Below are positions 9,497 through 19,041 of a stretch of DNA of 64,000 bases, piece by piece. The position numbers and the translations under genes are program-made. Numbering within the stretch: position 1 is the stretch's first letter; each line of letters begins with the position of its first letter. Source of the DNA: Celeribacter baekdonensis (GTDB lineage: Bacteria > Pseudomonadota > Alphaproteobacteria > Rhodobacterales > Rhodobacteraceae); NCBI RefSeq assembly GCF_900102315.1, contig NZ_FNBL01000001.1, positions 261,841 through 325,840 on the forward strand. Direction: 5' to 3'. The notes under the pieces were generated by a model that ran no database searches, had not been told where the DNA came from, and was given only the letters and a program-made list of their open reading frames with translations.

Positions 9497-10420
9497 ATGC
9501 CCATCACCTTGCCCGAAAACCTGCCTGCCTATGACGTGCTCTCGGCTGAGGGGGTGATGGTCATGGGCGAAGGCCGGGCCGCATCACAGGAAATCCGCCC
9601 CATCCGCATCGCGCTTTTGAACCTGATGCCAAAGAAAATTCAGACCGAAAATCAGTTTGCCCGTTTGATCGGCGCGACGCCGTTGCAGATTGATTTCAAA
9701 CTGATCCGGATGAGCGAACATCAGACCAAAAACACCGCCGCCGAACATATGGAAGAGTTTTATCGACCCTTTGACGAGGTCAAAGCCTCGGGTGAGAAAT
9801 TCGACGGTCTGATCATCACCGGCGCGCCGATTGAACATCTGCCGTTTGAAGAGGTGACCTATTGGGACGAGCTCAAAGAGGTGTTTGAGTGGACCCAAAC
9901 CCATGTGCATTCGACCTTTGGCGTCTGTTGGGGCGGCATGGCGATGATCAATTATTTCCACGGGGTGAAAAAGCACGTTTTGGAAGAAAAGGCCTTTGGT
10001 CTGTTTCGTCAAAACAACCTTGCCCCGGCCTCGCCCTACCTGCGCGGCTTCTCGGACGAATGTTACATTCCTGTGAGCCGCTGGACCGAAATGCGCCAAG
10101 CGGAAATCGACGCGGTTCCGGCGCTGATCCCATTGCTGGGCTCGGATGAAACCGGACCGTGTCTGGTACAAGACCCGGATCATCGCGCGCTCTATATTTT
10201 CAACCATTTCGAATATGACACCGGCACGTTGAACGAAGAATACCGCCGCGATGTCGATGCCGGAAAACCGATTGTGCCGCCGCTGCATTACTTTCAGAAT
10301 GACAACCCGTCCTTGCGTCCGGTGAACCGCTGGCGCTCACATGCGCATTTGCTCTACGGCAACTGGATCAACGAGATTTATCAAACCACACCCTACGATT
10401 TGGCAAAAATCGGTGAGTAA
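9497..10420 (+). CDS. metA: Homoserine O-acyltransferase, MetA type (probably acetyl-specific)
   Basis: Activates homoserine in methionine synthesis. 307 residues, the normal length of MetA. The catalytic Cys144 is in [10 protein letters not shown], and a His-Glu pair follows in FNHFEYD. Published work on this family ties acyl-donor choice to one residue 31 positions before the Cys: Gly for succinyl-CoA (E. coli) and Glu for acetyl-CoA (B. cereus). Here that residue is Glu113 in [10 protein letters not shown], so the sequence predicts homoserine O-acetyltransferase although annotation pipelines often write succinyl. AAGGACC lies before the ATG. The start of the following hydrolase overlaps its end. 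Confidence 0.93.
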   Translation: MPITLPENLPAYDVLSAEGVMVMGEGRAASQEIRPIRIALLNLMPKKIQTENQFARLIGATPLQIDFKLIRMSEHQTKNTAAEHMEEFYRPFDEVKASGEKFDGLIITGAPIEHLPFEEVTYWDELKEVFEWTQTHVHSTFGVCWGGMAMINYFHGVKKHVLEEKAFGLFRQNNLAPASPYLRGFSDECYIPVSRWTEMRQAEIDAVPALIPLLGSDETGPCLVQDPDHRALYIFNHFEYDTGTLNEEYRRDVDAGKPIVPPLHYFQNDNPSLRPVNRWRSHAHLLYGNWINEIYQTTPYDLAKIGE

Positions 10421-11363
10421 AGCTCTGATCATTGTCTCCCTTTTCCTTGCGCTGATCGCAGCCACGGTTTTGATCGCCCAAAAACGCGGTCAAACGGCGC
10501 TGCGAAACGCGCCGCAAAACGGGGAATTGATCACCACGTCTTCTGGGCAGATTGTCCATGTCGCGCACTACGGACCCGAGGATGCGCCCCCCATCGTGTT
10601 GATCCACGGTGCATCCGGGTCAACCTATGACATGACATTCCGTCTCGCCCCGGCGCTTGCGGATCGCTACCGCGTCTATGTTGTCGATCGCCCCGGCTTT
10701 GGACATTCGCCTGCGCCCATAGACGAAAGCGTGGCGGCCCAAGCGCAAACCCTGCGCGAGGCGATTGCCACGTCAGAGCCGCGCAAAGTGATGGTTTTGG
10801 GTCATTCTTACGGCGGCGCAGTGGCACTTGAGTGGGCTTTGCAGGATCAGGAAACGTTGGTCGGTTTGGTGCTGGTCTCCGCCGCGTCGCATGAGTGGGC
10901 GGGTGAACCGTCGTTGTTTTACCGCACGCTCGCGACCCCGGTGATCGGCGACATCTTTGCCTGGATGCTCATGGCTTATGTGCCCTCCCCCGTCTTGGCC
11001 GCGGAAATAGACGCGGTGTTTGCGCCGCAACATGCGCCTGAGGGCTATACCGCCTCGTTCCAACCGCGCCTGTCCCTGCGCCCCAAAACCCAGACCTTAA
11101 ACGCCCGGCAACGCGTGACGCTCAAGGCGCAACTGCGCGACATGACGCCAGATTATCCCTCCCTCACGCTGCCGATCGAAGCTGTGCATGGTACGGCGGA
11201 TACCACCGTGGGCCTTGACATACACGCCGCTCGATTGGACCGCGACGTCGCCTCCGATCATCTGGTGCGGCTTGAGGGGCTGGGCCATATGCCGCATCAG
11301 GTGGCGACACAGGATGTTGTGGCCGCTGTCGACCGACTGACCGCACGTCTTGCGGGCCGCTAA
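10413..11363 (+). CDS. Membrane-anchored alpha/beta hydrolase
   Basis: About 316 residues from GTG 10413, which overlaps the last 8 bases of metA; the frame extends back to 10341 but inside metA coding sequence. A single hydrophobic N-terminal helix ([20 protein letters not shown]) anchors it. The hydrolase core has the oxyanion segment LIHGASGS, the nucleophile elbow GHSYGG (Ser), an Asp in HGTADTTV and a His in [10 protein letters not shown], the full catalytic triad in order. Probably an esterase or lipase-like enzyme facing the periplasm; substrate unknown. Overlap with metA suggests cotranscription rather than a methionine role. Confidence 0.82.
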   Translation: MSKALIIVSLFLALIAATVLIAQKRGQTALRNAPQNGELITTSSGQIVHVAHYGPEDAPPIVLIHGASGSTYDMTFRLAPALADRYRVYVVDRPGFGHSPAPIDESVAAQAQTLREAIATSEPRKVMVLGHSYGGAVALEWALQDQETLVGLVLVSAASHEWAGEPSLFYRTLATPVIGDIFAWMLMAYVPSPVLAAEIDAVFAPQHAPEGYTASFQPRLSLRPKTQTLNARQRVTLKAQLRDMTPDYPSLTLPIEAVHGTADTTVGLDIHAARLDRDVASDHLVRLEGLGHMPHQVATQDVVAAVDRLTARLAGR

Positions 11364-11435
11364 CCCGCGCAGTTGCATTGCACTCGCGTGCCAAAAGCCC
11401 CATATTGTTAAGAGTATTAACACGAAAGCCGTGAC

Positions 11436-12323
11436 ATGACCGACCTGCCCTTTGATGGCGCGATTTCTCGCTACTATTCAGACGAAGCCCCCAAAAGCAT
11501 CCGCAAAGCCATCGCGGAAGGCAGTAAAAAGGACATTCTGTCCGACACTTACCCCTATTCCTCTTGGATGAAGAAATCCGACTACCAAGACGAAATGGAC
11601 GCTTTGCAGCGCGAATTGGCCAAGCTGCTGGCCGATATTCGTGCGACCGGCAAGCGGATTGTCGTCGTGTTTGAGGGCCGTGACGCGGCGGGCAAAGGCG
11701 GGACGATCAAACGCTTTCGTGAAAACCTCAACCCGCGGTCGGCGCGCGTTGTCGCACTCTCGAAACCGACCGAGCGCGAAGTCGGGCAATGGTATTTCCA
11801 ACGCTATGTCGAACACCTGCCGACCAAGGGCGAATTGGTGCTGTTTGACCGCTCGTGGTACAACCGCGCCGTGGTGGAAAAGGTGTTTGGCTTTTGCACT
11901 GATGATCAGCGCGACAAATTTTTTCACCAACTTCCAGAATTCGAGGACATGTTGGTGTCGGAAGGCATCCAGCTTTTCAAAATTTGGCTCAATGTCGGGC
12001 GTGCCGAACAATTGCGCCGCTTTTTGGCCCGCGAAGGCGATTTGTTGAAACAATGGAAACTGTCCTCGATTGATGTTGAGGGGCTCAAACGCTGGGACGC
12101 GTATACTGTGGCGATTTCAGAGACGATGGAGCGCAGCCACAGCGAAATCGCGCCTTGGACGGTAATCCGATCGGATGACAAATACCGCGCGCGCCTCAAT
12201 GCGATCCGCGCTGTGCTCAGCCAGATTGAGTATAAAGGCAAAGACGAAAAAGGGTTGGGCGCAATTGACGATAAGATCGTTGATGGCCCGGCCTTGCTGA
12301 CCACGGGTGACGTGGACGAATGA
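11436..12323 (+). CDS. ppk2: Polyphosphate kinase 2
   Basis: 295 residues with the PPK2 core: Walker A loop [16 protein letters not shown] (residues about 79-94), then [18 protein letters not shown], then Walker B with lid [13 protein letters not shown]. These motifs define the single-domain PPK2 family that transfers phosphate between polyphosphate and nucleotides. The motif set fits class I (nucleoside diphosphate phosphorylation), but class cannot be proven by eye. The TetR-family gene begins 10 bases downstream, probably in the same transcript. Confidence 0.93.
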   Translation: MTDLPFDGAISRYYSDEAPKSIRKAIAEGSKKDILSDTYPYSSWMKKSDYQDEMDALQRELAKLLADIRATGKRIVVVFEGRDAAGKGGTIKRFRENLNPRSARVVALSKPTEREVGQWYFQRYVEHLPTKGELVLFDRSWYNRAVVEKVFGFCTDDQRDKFFHQLPEFEDMLVSEGIQLFKIWLNVGRAEQLRRFLAREGDLLKQWKLSSIDVEGLKRWDAYTVAISETMERSHSEIAPWTVIRSDDKYRARLNAIRAVLSQIEYKGKDEKGLGAIDDKIVDGPALLTTGDVDE

Positions 12324-12333
12324 GCGGCATCGC

Positions 12334-12954
12334 ATGACCAAAAAGCGCGGCTATCATCACGGCAATCTGCGTCAGGCTTTGGTCGATGCGGCTCTGAGCC
12401 TGATTGAGGAAAAGGGCCCGACCGGCTTTTCCTTATCCGAGGCGGCCAAAACTGCGGGGGTCACCCCCGCCGCCGTCTATCGCCATTTCGAGGGCCGCGA
12501 GGACCTGATCGCCGAGATCGCGCGGCAAGGCTACGAGGTCTTCGCCGATCTGTTGGATTACGCCTATGAGACCGGACAGCCTTCGGCCTTGGCGAGTTTC
12601 GAAGCCGTGGGACGTGCCTATCTGGCCTTTGCGCGCAAATATCCGGGGCATTATGTGGCGATGTTCGAGAGCGGCATTTCGGTGCAACGCACACCCGATC
12701 TGTATCAGGTCGCGACGCGCGCTTTGGGCGTGATGGAACAGGCCGCCGTCAACCTGTCTGAACATATCCCGGCCGAGAACCGCCCGCCGCCGCAAATGGT
12801 TTCGGCGCATATCTGGGCGATGTCGCATGGCGTGGTCGAGTTGTTCGCCCGTGGCTCCCCCGGCACCAAAAGCCCGTTTCCGCCCGAGGATCTGTTGGAA
12901 ACCGGCATCGGAATTTACCTGCGGGGGCTTGGGCTGATCCCTCAGGACAAATAG
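12334..12954 (+). CDS. TetR/AcrR family transcriptional regulator
   Basis: 206 residues. The N-terminal helix-turn-helix (residues about 12-58: LRQALVDAALSLIEEKG ... GVTPAAVYRHFEGREDLIAEI) is a textbook TetR domain, and the C-terminal ~140 residues form a variable ligand domain of the TetR_C type. It follows PPK2 by 10 bases on the same strand, so it may be cotranscribed with it; the targets are unknown. A perfect 14-bp stem-loop terminator follows. Confidence 0.9.
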   Translation: MTKKRGYHHGNLRQALVDAALSLIEEKGPTGFSLSEAAKTAGVTPAAVYRHFEGREDLIAEIARQGYEVFADLLDYAYETGQPSALASFEAVGRAYLAFARKYPGHYVAMFESGISVQRTPDLYQVATRALGVMEQAAVNLSEHIPAENRPPPQMVSAHIWAMSHGVVELFARGSPGTKSPFPPEDLLETGIGIYLRGLGLIPQDK

Positions 12955-12992
12955 GTAAACCTGTTCACTTTGAGGCATAAAACGTGAGACAT

Positions 12993-13029
12993 AAAACGGG
13001 CTTTGGAGACGATAACCAAAGCCCGTTTT
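12993..13029. terminator. Bidirectional rho-independent terminator
   Basis: A perfect 14-bp stem (AAAACGGGCTTTGG / CCAAAGCCCGTTTT) with a 9-base loop lies between the convergent TetR gene and the polyamine-type ABC operon, with T runs at the ends on both strands. Confidence 0.92.
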
Positions 13030-13045
13030 CTTGTTTGGGTGGGCT

Positions 13046-14152
13046 TTAGCCAAACACAACCAAAGCGCCGGGGGACCAGCTGATGCGGGCGCGGGTGCCG
13101 ACCTCAAGCACGTCACGACCAAACAGGTTGCGCATCGACAGGCGTACCGGCGTGTCCACCCCGTCGAATTTCACGTCGTAATAGGTCATGTCGCCATAAT
13201 AGACGACCTCTTCGATCATCGCGGGCGCTTCGCGGTGGGTCGGCGTTTGCGTGTCGTAAAGGATGGTCAAGGTTTCCGGGCGAAACCCGACCGTGGCCGC
13301 ACCTTCGGGGAAGCCTTCGGGGCATTGCTCCTCGGTGATTTCGGTCTCGCCCAGGCCGACGATATTGACGATTTTCTTGCCGCCCTCATTGCGACAGGTC
13401 GCGGGCAGAAAGTTCATCACGCCAATAAAATCCGCCACGCGTTTGGTTTTGGGACACCGATAAAGCACTTCGGGATCATCGCATTGTGCAATCTCGCCCT
13501 CAAACATCACCGCGATCCGGTCGGACATGACCAGCGCCTCTTCTTGGTCATGGGTGACGAGGATAAAGGTGATGCCAACCTCACGTTGCAGCTTGATCAA
13601 CTCCACCTGCATTTGTTCGCGCATCTTGCGGTCAAGGGCGGAGAGCGGCTCGTCGAGCAACAGCACTTTCGGTTTGAGCACCAAGGCGCGCGCCAGAGCG
13701 ACCCGTTGCCGTTGCCCACCAGACAGCGCATGAGCGGCGCGGGTGCCATACCCTGAGAGACCCACCATGTTGAGCGCAGCCTCGGCGGCTTCGGCCTTTT
13801 CCGCCTTTGACATTGGCGATTTGCGCAGACCAAAGGCGACGTTTTCGGCCACGGTCAGATGCGGGAAAATCGCGTAGGATTGGAACACCATATTGGTCGG
13901 ACGCTTGTTGGCCGGAACCCCCATCATGTCCTTGCCCGCCAGCATGACAGAGCCGGAATCAATGTCCTCAAACCCTGCGATGGTGCGCAAAAGCGTGGTC
14001 TTGCCACAGCCCGACGGGCCTAAAAGGGAAAAGAATTCGCCCTCGCCGATCTCAAGGTTGATCCCACGCAGCGCGTGATACTCACCATAGTGTTTTTGGA
14101 TATTCTGAAGCGAAATAAGTGGCTTACGTTCAGGTTTTGCTTTGATCGTCAT
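13046..14152 (-). CDS. potA: ABC transporter ATP-binding protein, polyamine type
   Basis: 368 residues. The nucleotide-binding domain has Walker A GPSGCGKTTLLRTIAGF, the Q-loop FQSYAIFPHLTV, signature LSGGQRQRVALARAL and Walker B VLLLDEPLSALD; a TOBE-type C-terminal domain follows (FRPETLTILYD ... VDTPVRLSMRNLFG). Together these match PotA-like ATPases energising spermidine/putrescine importers. Its ATG overlaps the stop of the potC-type permease (TAATG). It is the last gene of a three-gene leftward operon with no solute-binding protein. Confidence 0.88.
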   Translation of the reverse strand: MTIKAKPERKPLISLQNIQKHYGEYHALRGINLEIGEGEFFSLLGPSGCGKTTLLRTIAGFEDIDSGSVMLAGKDMMGVPANKRPTNMVFQSYAIFPHLTVAENVAFGLRKSPMSKAEKAEAAEAALNMVGLSGYGTRAAHALSGGQRQRVALARALVLKPKVLLLDEPLSALDRKMREQMQVELIKLQREVGITFILVTHDQEEALVMSDRIAVMFEGEIAQCDDPEVLYRCPKTKRVADFIGVMNFLPATCRNEGGKKIVNIVGLGETEITEEQCPEGFPEGAATVGFRPETLTILYDTQTPTHREAPAMIEEVVYYGDMTYYDVKFDGVDTPVRLSMRNLFGRDVLEVGTRARISWSPGALVVFG

Positions 14153-14952
14153 TAGAGGAAGCCCCCGGTGTCTTTGAGGCCTGCGCGCTTGGCGCCACGG
14201 CGACGGAAAATTTCAGCAATAGTGATGAGCAGGATCGAGAGAACCACAAGGATCGTCCCAAGCGCCATCACGGCGGGCAACAGTTTCGGAAACCGCAGCA
14301 TGGAAAAAAGATAGACCGGCAGCGTCGGATCAGCGCCGGTGAGGAAGAAGGCGATGATGAATTCATCCATCGAAATGGTGAAGGAGATCAACAGCGCCGA
14401 CACGATCCCCGGCATGACCAAAGGCAAGGTCACACGGCGAAAGGTCGAAGCGCGGGTTTCGCCCAGATCATAAGCCGCCTCTTCCAGTGACGGATCAAGG
14501 GCGGCAAAGGCGGAATTGAGAATGGCGATGGCAAAGGGTGTACAGATCAACGTATGCCCGGCGATCACCGACCAGGAACCGGTGGACATGCCCAGTTTCA
14601 GGATCACCACCAAGAGCGACACCGCGACGATGATTTCGGGCAGCACCAAGGGCAGCATGATAAAGCCCATGATGCCCTTTTGGCCCGGAAAGTGATAGCG
14701 GGTCGAGGCCATGGCACCAAAGATGCCAAAAATCGTCGCCAACACGGCTGACGTCACTGCGATCTTGAAGGAGTTGAACAAAGCATTGTGCATTTCCGTG
14801 ATGTCCAACAGCGCCGTGAACCATTCGGTGGTGAACCCTGTCAGCGGAAAGGCGATGATGGTCGAGGTGTTAAATGCAAACAGCGGCAACAGGAAGATCG
14901 GCGCGTAAAGAAACACCAGATAGAGAATGGCATAGGTTTTGAGCGTTTTCAT
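14152..14952 (-). CDS. potC: ABC transporter permease, PotC type
   Basis: 266 residues, six hydrophobic segments, and the inner-membrane permease EAA loop EEAAYDLGETRASTFRRVTL that docks to the ATPase. The first helix (TYAILYLVFLYAPIFLLPLF) and the FNTSTIIAFPLTGFTTEWF segment are typical of PotC-like subunits. The start overlaps the potB stop (TGATG) and its own stop overlaps the ATPase start, so the three genes are translationally coupled. Confidence 0.87.
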   Translation of the reverse strand: MKTLKTYAILYLVFLYAPIFLLPLFAFNTSTIIAFPLTGFTTEWFTALLDITEMHNALFNSFKIAVTSAVLATIFGIFGAMASTRYHFPGQKGIMGFIMLPLVLPEIIVAVSLLVVILKLGMSTGSWSVIAGHTLICTPFAIAILNSAFAALDPSLEEAAYDLGETRASTFRRVTLPLVMPGIVSALLISFTISMDEFIIAFFLTGADPTLPVYLFSMLRFPKLLPAVMALGTILVVLSILLITIAEIFRRRGAKRAGLKDTGGFL

Positions 14953-15860
14953 CAGCCGCGCCCTCCTTTTTTACCGCCGCCTGCGGCCCGGTAGCCCACA
15001 ATCAGGAACACGATCGCGATCACGGCGACGATCAACATCGCCAAGACCGCCAAAGTGGCTCCCAAAGGGGCGTTGTTGAGGCGCAGGAATTGGGTTTGGA
15101 TCATATTGGCGATCATGGTCCCGCCCGGACCGCCCACCAGTTTCGGCGTGACGTAATCCCCAATTGTGGGGATAAAGACGATCAGTACAGCGGCGACCAC
15201 ACCGGGGGCTGCCAAAGGCAGGGTCACGCGCAGAAAGGTCATGGTGCGGCTTTCCCCCAAATCGCGCGACGCCTCAAGATAAGAGCGGTCGATTTTTTCA
15301 AGTGCCACAAAGATCGGCAGGATCGCAAAAGGCGCATAGGCATGGGCCAATGTGATGATCACGGCGTTGACATTATATAGGATGAAAGTCAGCGGTTCGT
15401 CGATGATACCGACAAGTTTCAGCCCGGAGTTCAACACGCCATTGTAGCCCAAGATCACTTTCCACAGGAACACGCGGATCAGGTAGGAGGTCCAAAACGG
15501 GATGGTGATGAGGAAAATCCACAGCGATTTTTGCTCTGGCTTGACCCCGAAAGAGACGAAATAGGCGATGGGAAAGGCCAAGAGAACGGTGACCACCGTC
15601 ACCGAGCCCGACACCATCAAAGAGCGCAGCATCAATTCGCGATAGAGCGGATCTGACAGCGCCTCTTTGTAATTGACCAATGACAGGCCGGGGGCAAAAT
15701 CTCGTACCCCTGTCTGGGTCAAGAACGAAATGACAACAATCGCAATCAAAGGCACCGCCAAAAGCAACAGCGCATAAAGTGCCGTGGGCGAGACGAGCAA
15801 AAGCCCGACCCCTTGATCTGTCCTGAAAAATCGTCGCAATTTTTCCCCAGTTGTCATCAT
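14952..15860 (-). CDS. potB: ABC transporter permease, PotB type
   Basis: About 302 residues from ATG 15860 (MMTTGEKLRRFFRTD), which follows AAGGGGAAT; the frame is open to 15899. Six hydrophobic segments and the EAA loop EASRDLGESRTMTFLRVTL place it as the PotB partner of the neighbouring PotC. First gene of the operon; its promoter should lie in 15861-15960. The expected periplasmic binding protein (PotD) is absent on either side. Confidence 0.86.
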   Translation of the reverse strand: MMTTGEKLRRFFRTDQGVGLLLVSPTALYALLLLAVPLIAIVVISFLTQTGVRDFAPGLSLVNYKEALSDPLYRELMLRSLMVSGSVTVVTVLLAFPIAYFVSFGVKPEQKSLWIFLITIPFWTSYLIRVFLWKVILGYNGVLNSGLKLVGIIDEPLTFILYNVNAVIITLAHAYAPFAILPIFVALEKIDRSYLEASRDLGESRTMTFLRVTLPLAAPGVVAAVLIVFIPTIGDYVTPKLVGGPGGTMIANMIQTQFLRLNNAPLGATLAVLAMLIVAVIAIVFLIVGYRAAGGGKKGGRG

Positions 15861-16315
15861 ATTCCCCTTCGTGCGTGGTATTGCCCTTACGCTCCGCAAA
15901 TTTGATCAAATTTGCAAGAAGTTTTATTTCAGGCCTGTTCCATGACCGACAATTTCAATGCATTTGCCACTTTGTCTAGCATCAAACACGCGCAATTCGC
16001 GTTTGCATGACGCACTTCTTCTTTTTCACACCCCGGCGCAACGCATCATAAAACGGGCCGATGTGTTGGCAAAACAGCTTAGGGCAATGGCGACAGCGGC
16101 ACTACGGGGATTTGAACCTTCGAATGATATAAATCGGACCCTTGGTCGCGGACCGCCGCAACCACCCCCTGCGCCAAAATCCGTGAGGGGGCGTATCCGC
16201 GTCAGGATGGGTCACAGGCGCTCCATGAGATAGGGCTTGATCGCCACTATCGCCCGGACGTTTTGAGCGGCCAAGAGCATGTGCCGCAGTCCCAGAAAAA
16301 GGACGTGAAAAGACC
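15861..16315. other. Long intergenic region between the pot operon and rpsI
   Basis: About 455 bases with no convincing gene. Two open frames cross it (15958-16233 on +, 16102-16332 on -), but neither has a ribosome site or recognisable product. The stretch at 16106-16118 is the complement of a tRNA T-loop consensus (GGTTCAAATCCCC on the - strand) without a tRNA body around it. AT-rich sequence near 15900-15960 probably carries the pot promoter. Confidence 0.4.
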
Positions 16316-16357
16316 ATAAAAAAGGCCGCCAACAGAACCCTCTGCGGCGACCTTTTG
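16316..16357 (-). terminator. Rho-independent terminator of rplM-rpsI
   Basis: On the - strand AAAGGTCGCC pairs with GGCGGCCTTT (one G-U pair) across a 15-base loop and is followed by six T. It begins about 20 bases after the rpsI stop. Confidence 0.85.
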
Positions 16358-16376
16358 CGATATATATCCAGCGAAA

Positions 16377-16856
16377 TTAACGCTTGGAGAACTGGAAGCT
16401 CTTACGGGCTTTGGCTTTACCGAACTTCTTACGTTCCACAACGCGCGAGTCGCGGGTCAGGAAGCCAGCCGCTTTCAAAGCGGCGCGCAAGGAGGGATCG
16501 TAAAGCTGGAGGGCTTTGGAAATGCCGTGCTTCACAGCACCGGCCTGACCCGAAAGACCACCGCCTTTGACGGTTGCGACAACGTCGAACTCGCCTTCGC
16601 GGCCAGCAACGGTAAACGGCTGACGCAGGATCATCTGAAGCACGGGACGTGCGAAATAGACGTTCTGTTCTTTGCCGTTCACGGTGACCTTGCCGGAGCC
16701 CGGTTTGATCCAGACGCGAGCGACCGCGTCTTTACGTTTGCCGGTTGCATAGGCACGACCCAACGCGTCACGCATCGGTTCAACAGGAGCGGCAACAACA
16801 GCGGTTTCACCAACAGCAGCGTTCAGCGCGTCCAAGGATTTGATTTCTTCAACCAT
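16377..16856 (-). CDS. rpsI: 30S ribosomal protein S9
   Basis: 159 residues; the usual ~130-residue S9 plus an alphaproteobacterial N-terminal extension. Diagnostic segments are [30 protein letters not shown]-type sequence ([16 protein letters not shown]) and the basic tail ending [11 protein letters not shown], whose terminal Lys/Arg reaches the ribosomal P site. It follows rplM by 2 bases, the conserved L13-S9 operon. Confidence 0.98.
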   Translation of the reverse strand: MVEEIKSLDALNAAVGETAVVAAPVEPMRDALGRAYATGKRKDAVARVWIKPGSGKVTVNGKEQNVYFARPVLQMILRQPFTVAGREGEFDVVATVKGGGLSGQAGAVKHGISKALQLYDPSLRAALKAAGFLTRDSRVVERKKFGKAKARKSFQFSKR

Positions 16857-16858
16857 GA

Positions 16859-17323
16859 TTATGCGCTCCGAGTGTTTTTCTTGTTCATGGACTTAACGTC
16901 CAGAACTTCGGGATTCTGAGCTTCGTGCGGGTGCTCTGCCCCTGCGTAAACGCGCAGGTTGGTCATTTGCTGACGGGACAGTTTGCCGCCCGGCAACATG
17001 CGCTGAACCGCTTTGGTCACGACGCGCTCGGGGAATTTGCCCTCAAGGATCTGACCGATGGTGCGGGATTTGATGCCGCCCGGATGGCCCGTGTGCCAGT
17101 AGAAACGCTCGTCTGTGCGTTTTTTGCCGGTCAACTGGATTTTGTCAGCATTGATGATGATGACATTGTCACCCATGTCCATGGACGGGGTGAAGGTGGC
17201 TTTGTGTTTGCCACGAAGACGCATAGCGACGATCGAAGCAAGACGGCCCAGAACAACGCCTTCAGCGTCGATCAGGATCCATTTCTTGTCGATGTCCGCC
17301 GGTGTTGCGGAGAAAGTTTTCAT
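16859..17323 (-). CDS. rplM: 50S ribosomal protein L13
   Basis: 154 residues with L13 signatures [27 protein letters not shown] and [20 protein letters not shown]. First gene of the L13-S9 operon, which reads leftward and ends at the terminator at 16316-16357. Promoter expected in 17324-17420, where the sequence becomes AT-rich. Confidence 0.98.
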   Translation of the reverse strand: MKTFSATPADIDKKWILIDAEGVVLGRLASIVAMRLRGKHKATFTPSMDMGDNVIIINADKIQLTGKKRTDERFYWHTGHPGGIKSRTIGQILEGKFPERVVTKAVQRMLPGGKLSRQQMTNLRVYAGAEHPHEAQNPEVLDVKSMNKKNTRSA

Positions 17324-17663
17324 TTGTCTTGCCCTTTAGGGTGGGAATTTGATTGGGCGACTTCTAACGGTTTCGCGCGCCGCGTCAAGCGCAGTATTTC
17401 TTAATTTATAAAGCAAATTCAGCATGTTACAAAATAGGTATTATTATACCCCACATTTCCCTGTCTATTTCACTCCAAAACCTCCATTTGCCTGCGCCTC
17501 TGTGCGCTCCTATACTTTATCACCTCGGCTGTGACCACACACAGGTGCCTTTGCCCACACACAATTCATCTTGGTATACATTGGTATACCCCACTTCCCT
17601 TTCACCGTTCAATGCGCTATGAAAAGGCGACTCCCCACCCTCCTCCGTTCCAAGGACATTCCC
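17324..17663. promoter_or_regulatory. Divergent rplM / icd regulatory region with two GGTAT palindromes
   Basis: About 340 bases without a gene. Two inverted repeats built on GGTAT/ATACC lie here: GGTATTATTATACC at 17437-17450 and GGTATACATTGGTATACC at 17573-17590 (74 bases before the icd ATG). Both are followed directly by similar sequence (CCACATTTCCCT and CCACTTCCCT), so a short block appears twice. They are good operator candidates for icd control; the regulator is unknown. Confidence 0.55.
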
Positions 17664-18878
17664 ATGACCAAGATCAAGGTAGACAACCCCATCGTTGAGA
17701 TGGACGGCGATGAAATGACCCGCATCATTTGGGATTTCATCAAGAAAAAATTGATCCTGCCCTACCTCGATATTGATTTGCTTTATTATGACCTCGGGAT
17801 CGAGGAACGTGACCGCACCGAAGATCAGATCACCATCGACGCCGCGATGAAAACCCGCGAGGTCGGTGTCGCGGTCAAATGCGCCACCATCACCCCCGAC
17901 GAGCAGCGCGTCGAAGAATTCGGCCTCAAACAAATGTGGAAATCGCCCAACGGCACGATCCGCAACATCCTTGGCGGCACAATCTTTCGCCAGCCGATCA
18001 TTTGTAAAAACGTGCCGCGCCTTGTGCCGGGGTGGACCTCGCCCATCGTGGTCGGGCGTCACGCCTTTGGCGATCAATATAAAGCCACCGATTTCCGGTT
18101 CCCCGGCAAGGGTCAGTTGACGATGAAATTCGTCGGCGACGATGGCACCGTCATCGAGAAAGTCGTCTACGACGCCCCCTCCGCCGGTGTGTATCAGGCG
18201 ATGTACAACTTGGACGACAGCATCCGCGACTTTGCCCGCGCCTCGTTGAACTACGGCCTCAACCTCGGCTGGCCCGTGTATCTGTCGACCAAAAACACCA
18301 TCCTCAAAGCCTATGACGGCCGGTTCAAAGATATTTTCGAAGAGGTCTATGAGGCCGAATTTGCCGAAGAGTTCAAAAAGGCCGGCATCTGGTACGAACA
18401 CCGCCTGATCGACGACATGGTCGCCTGTGCGATGAAATGGTCGGGCAAATTCGTCTGGGCCTGTAAAAACTACGACGGTGACGTGCAATCGGACACCGTG
18501 GCTCAGGGCTTTGGCTCTTTGGGCCTGATGACCTCGCAATTGATGACGCCAGATGGCAAGATCGTCGAAGCAGAAGCCGCCCACGGCACCGTCACCCGCC
18601 ATTACCGCCAACACCAAGCGGGAGAGGCCACCTCGACCAACTCCATCGCCTCGATCTTTGCCTGGACTGGCGGCCTCAAACACCGCGCCAAACTGGACAG
18701 CAACGATCAATTGATGCGCTTTGCCACCACTTTGGAAAAGGTCATCGTCGACACGGTCGAAAGTGGCTTTATGACCAAAGACCTCGCGCTTTTGGTCGGC
18801 CCGGACCAAGGCTGGCTGACCACCATGGGCTTCTTGGAAAAAATCGACGAGAACCTGAACAAGGCTTTGGTGGGCTAA
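17664..18878 (+). CDS. icd: Isocitrate dehydrogenase, NADP-dependent
   Basis: 404 residues from ATG 17664 ([20 protein letters not shown]); an upstream in-frame extension to 17571 overlaps the palindromic site and is rejected. TCA-cycle enzyme converting isocitrate to 2-oxoglutarate. The eukaryote-like dimeric type is shown by the [18 protein letters not shown] opening, [19 protein letters not shown] (substrate loop) and the [19 protein letters not shown] region that contacts NADP. Flanked by the palindromic upstream region and a terminator, so transcribed alone. Confidence 0.97.
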   Translation: MTKIKVDNPIVEMDGDEMTRIIWDFIKKKLILPYLDIDLLYYDLGIEERDRTEDQITIDAAMKTREVGVAVKCATITPDEQRVEEFGLKQMWKSPNGTIRNILGGTIFRQPIICKNVPRLVPGWTSPIVVGRHAFGDQYKATDFRFPGKGQLTMKFVGDDGTVIEKVVYDAPSAGVYQAMYNLDDSIRDFARASLNYGLNLGWPVYLSTKNTILKAYDGRFKDIFEEVYEAEFAEEFKKAGIWYEHRLIDDMVACAMKWSGKFVWACKNYDGDVQSDTVAQGFGSLGLMTSQLMTPDGKIVEAEAAHGTVTRHYRQHQAGEATSTNSIASIFAWTGGLKHRAKLDSNDQLMRFATTLEKVIVDTVESGFMTKDLALLVGPDQGWLTTMGFLEKIDENLNKALVG

Positions 18879-18900
18879 GCCGCACTCTCGCTGTGAAATC

Positions 18901-18933
18901 AGGGCCGGGGCCGAAATGCTCCGGCCTTTTGTG
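18901..18933 (+). terminator. Rho-independent terminator of icd
   Basis: GGCCGG and CCGGCC pair across a GGCCGAAATGCT-type loop and are followed by TTTTG, 22 bases past the icd stop. Confidence 0.8.
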
Positions 18934-19041
18934 TCTGTGATGTGCCCCGACACAGTCTTGCACCTCCCCCCTCCCTTTGACAGACTGCACCACGACGCGA
19001 CCCATGTCGGGGCGTCGATGTTGACCTCAAAAGGAACAGTT

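Noticed and set aside
16106-16118. tRNA T-loop-like GGTTCAAATCCCC on the - strand
   Set aside because: The flanking stem does not pair, no acceptor stem or CCA is present, and no anticodon arm is found nearby, so it is not called a tRNA or an attachment site.
15958-16233. Small open frames in the pot-rpsI gap
   Set aside because: No ribosome site, no recognisable product, atypical composition, and both strands open as expected by chance.
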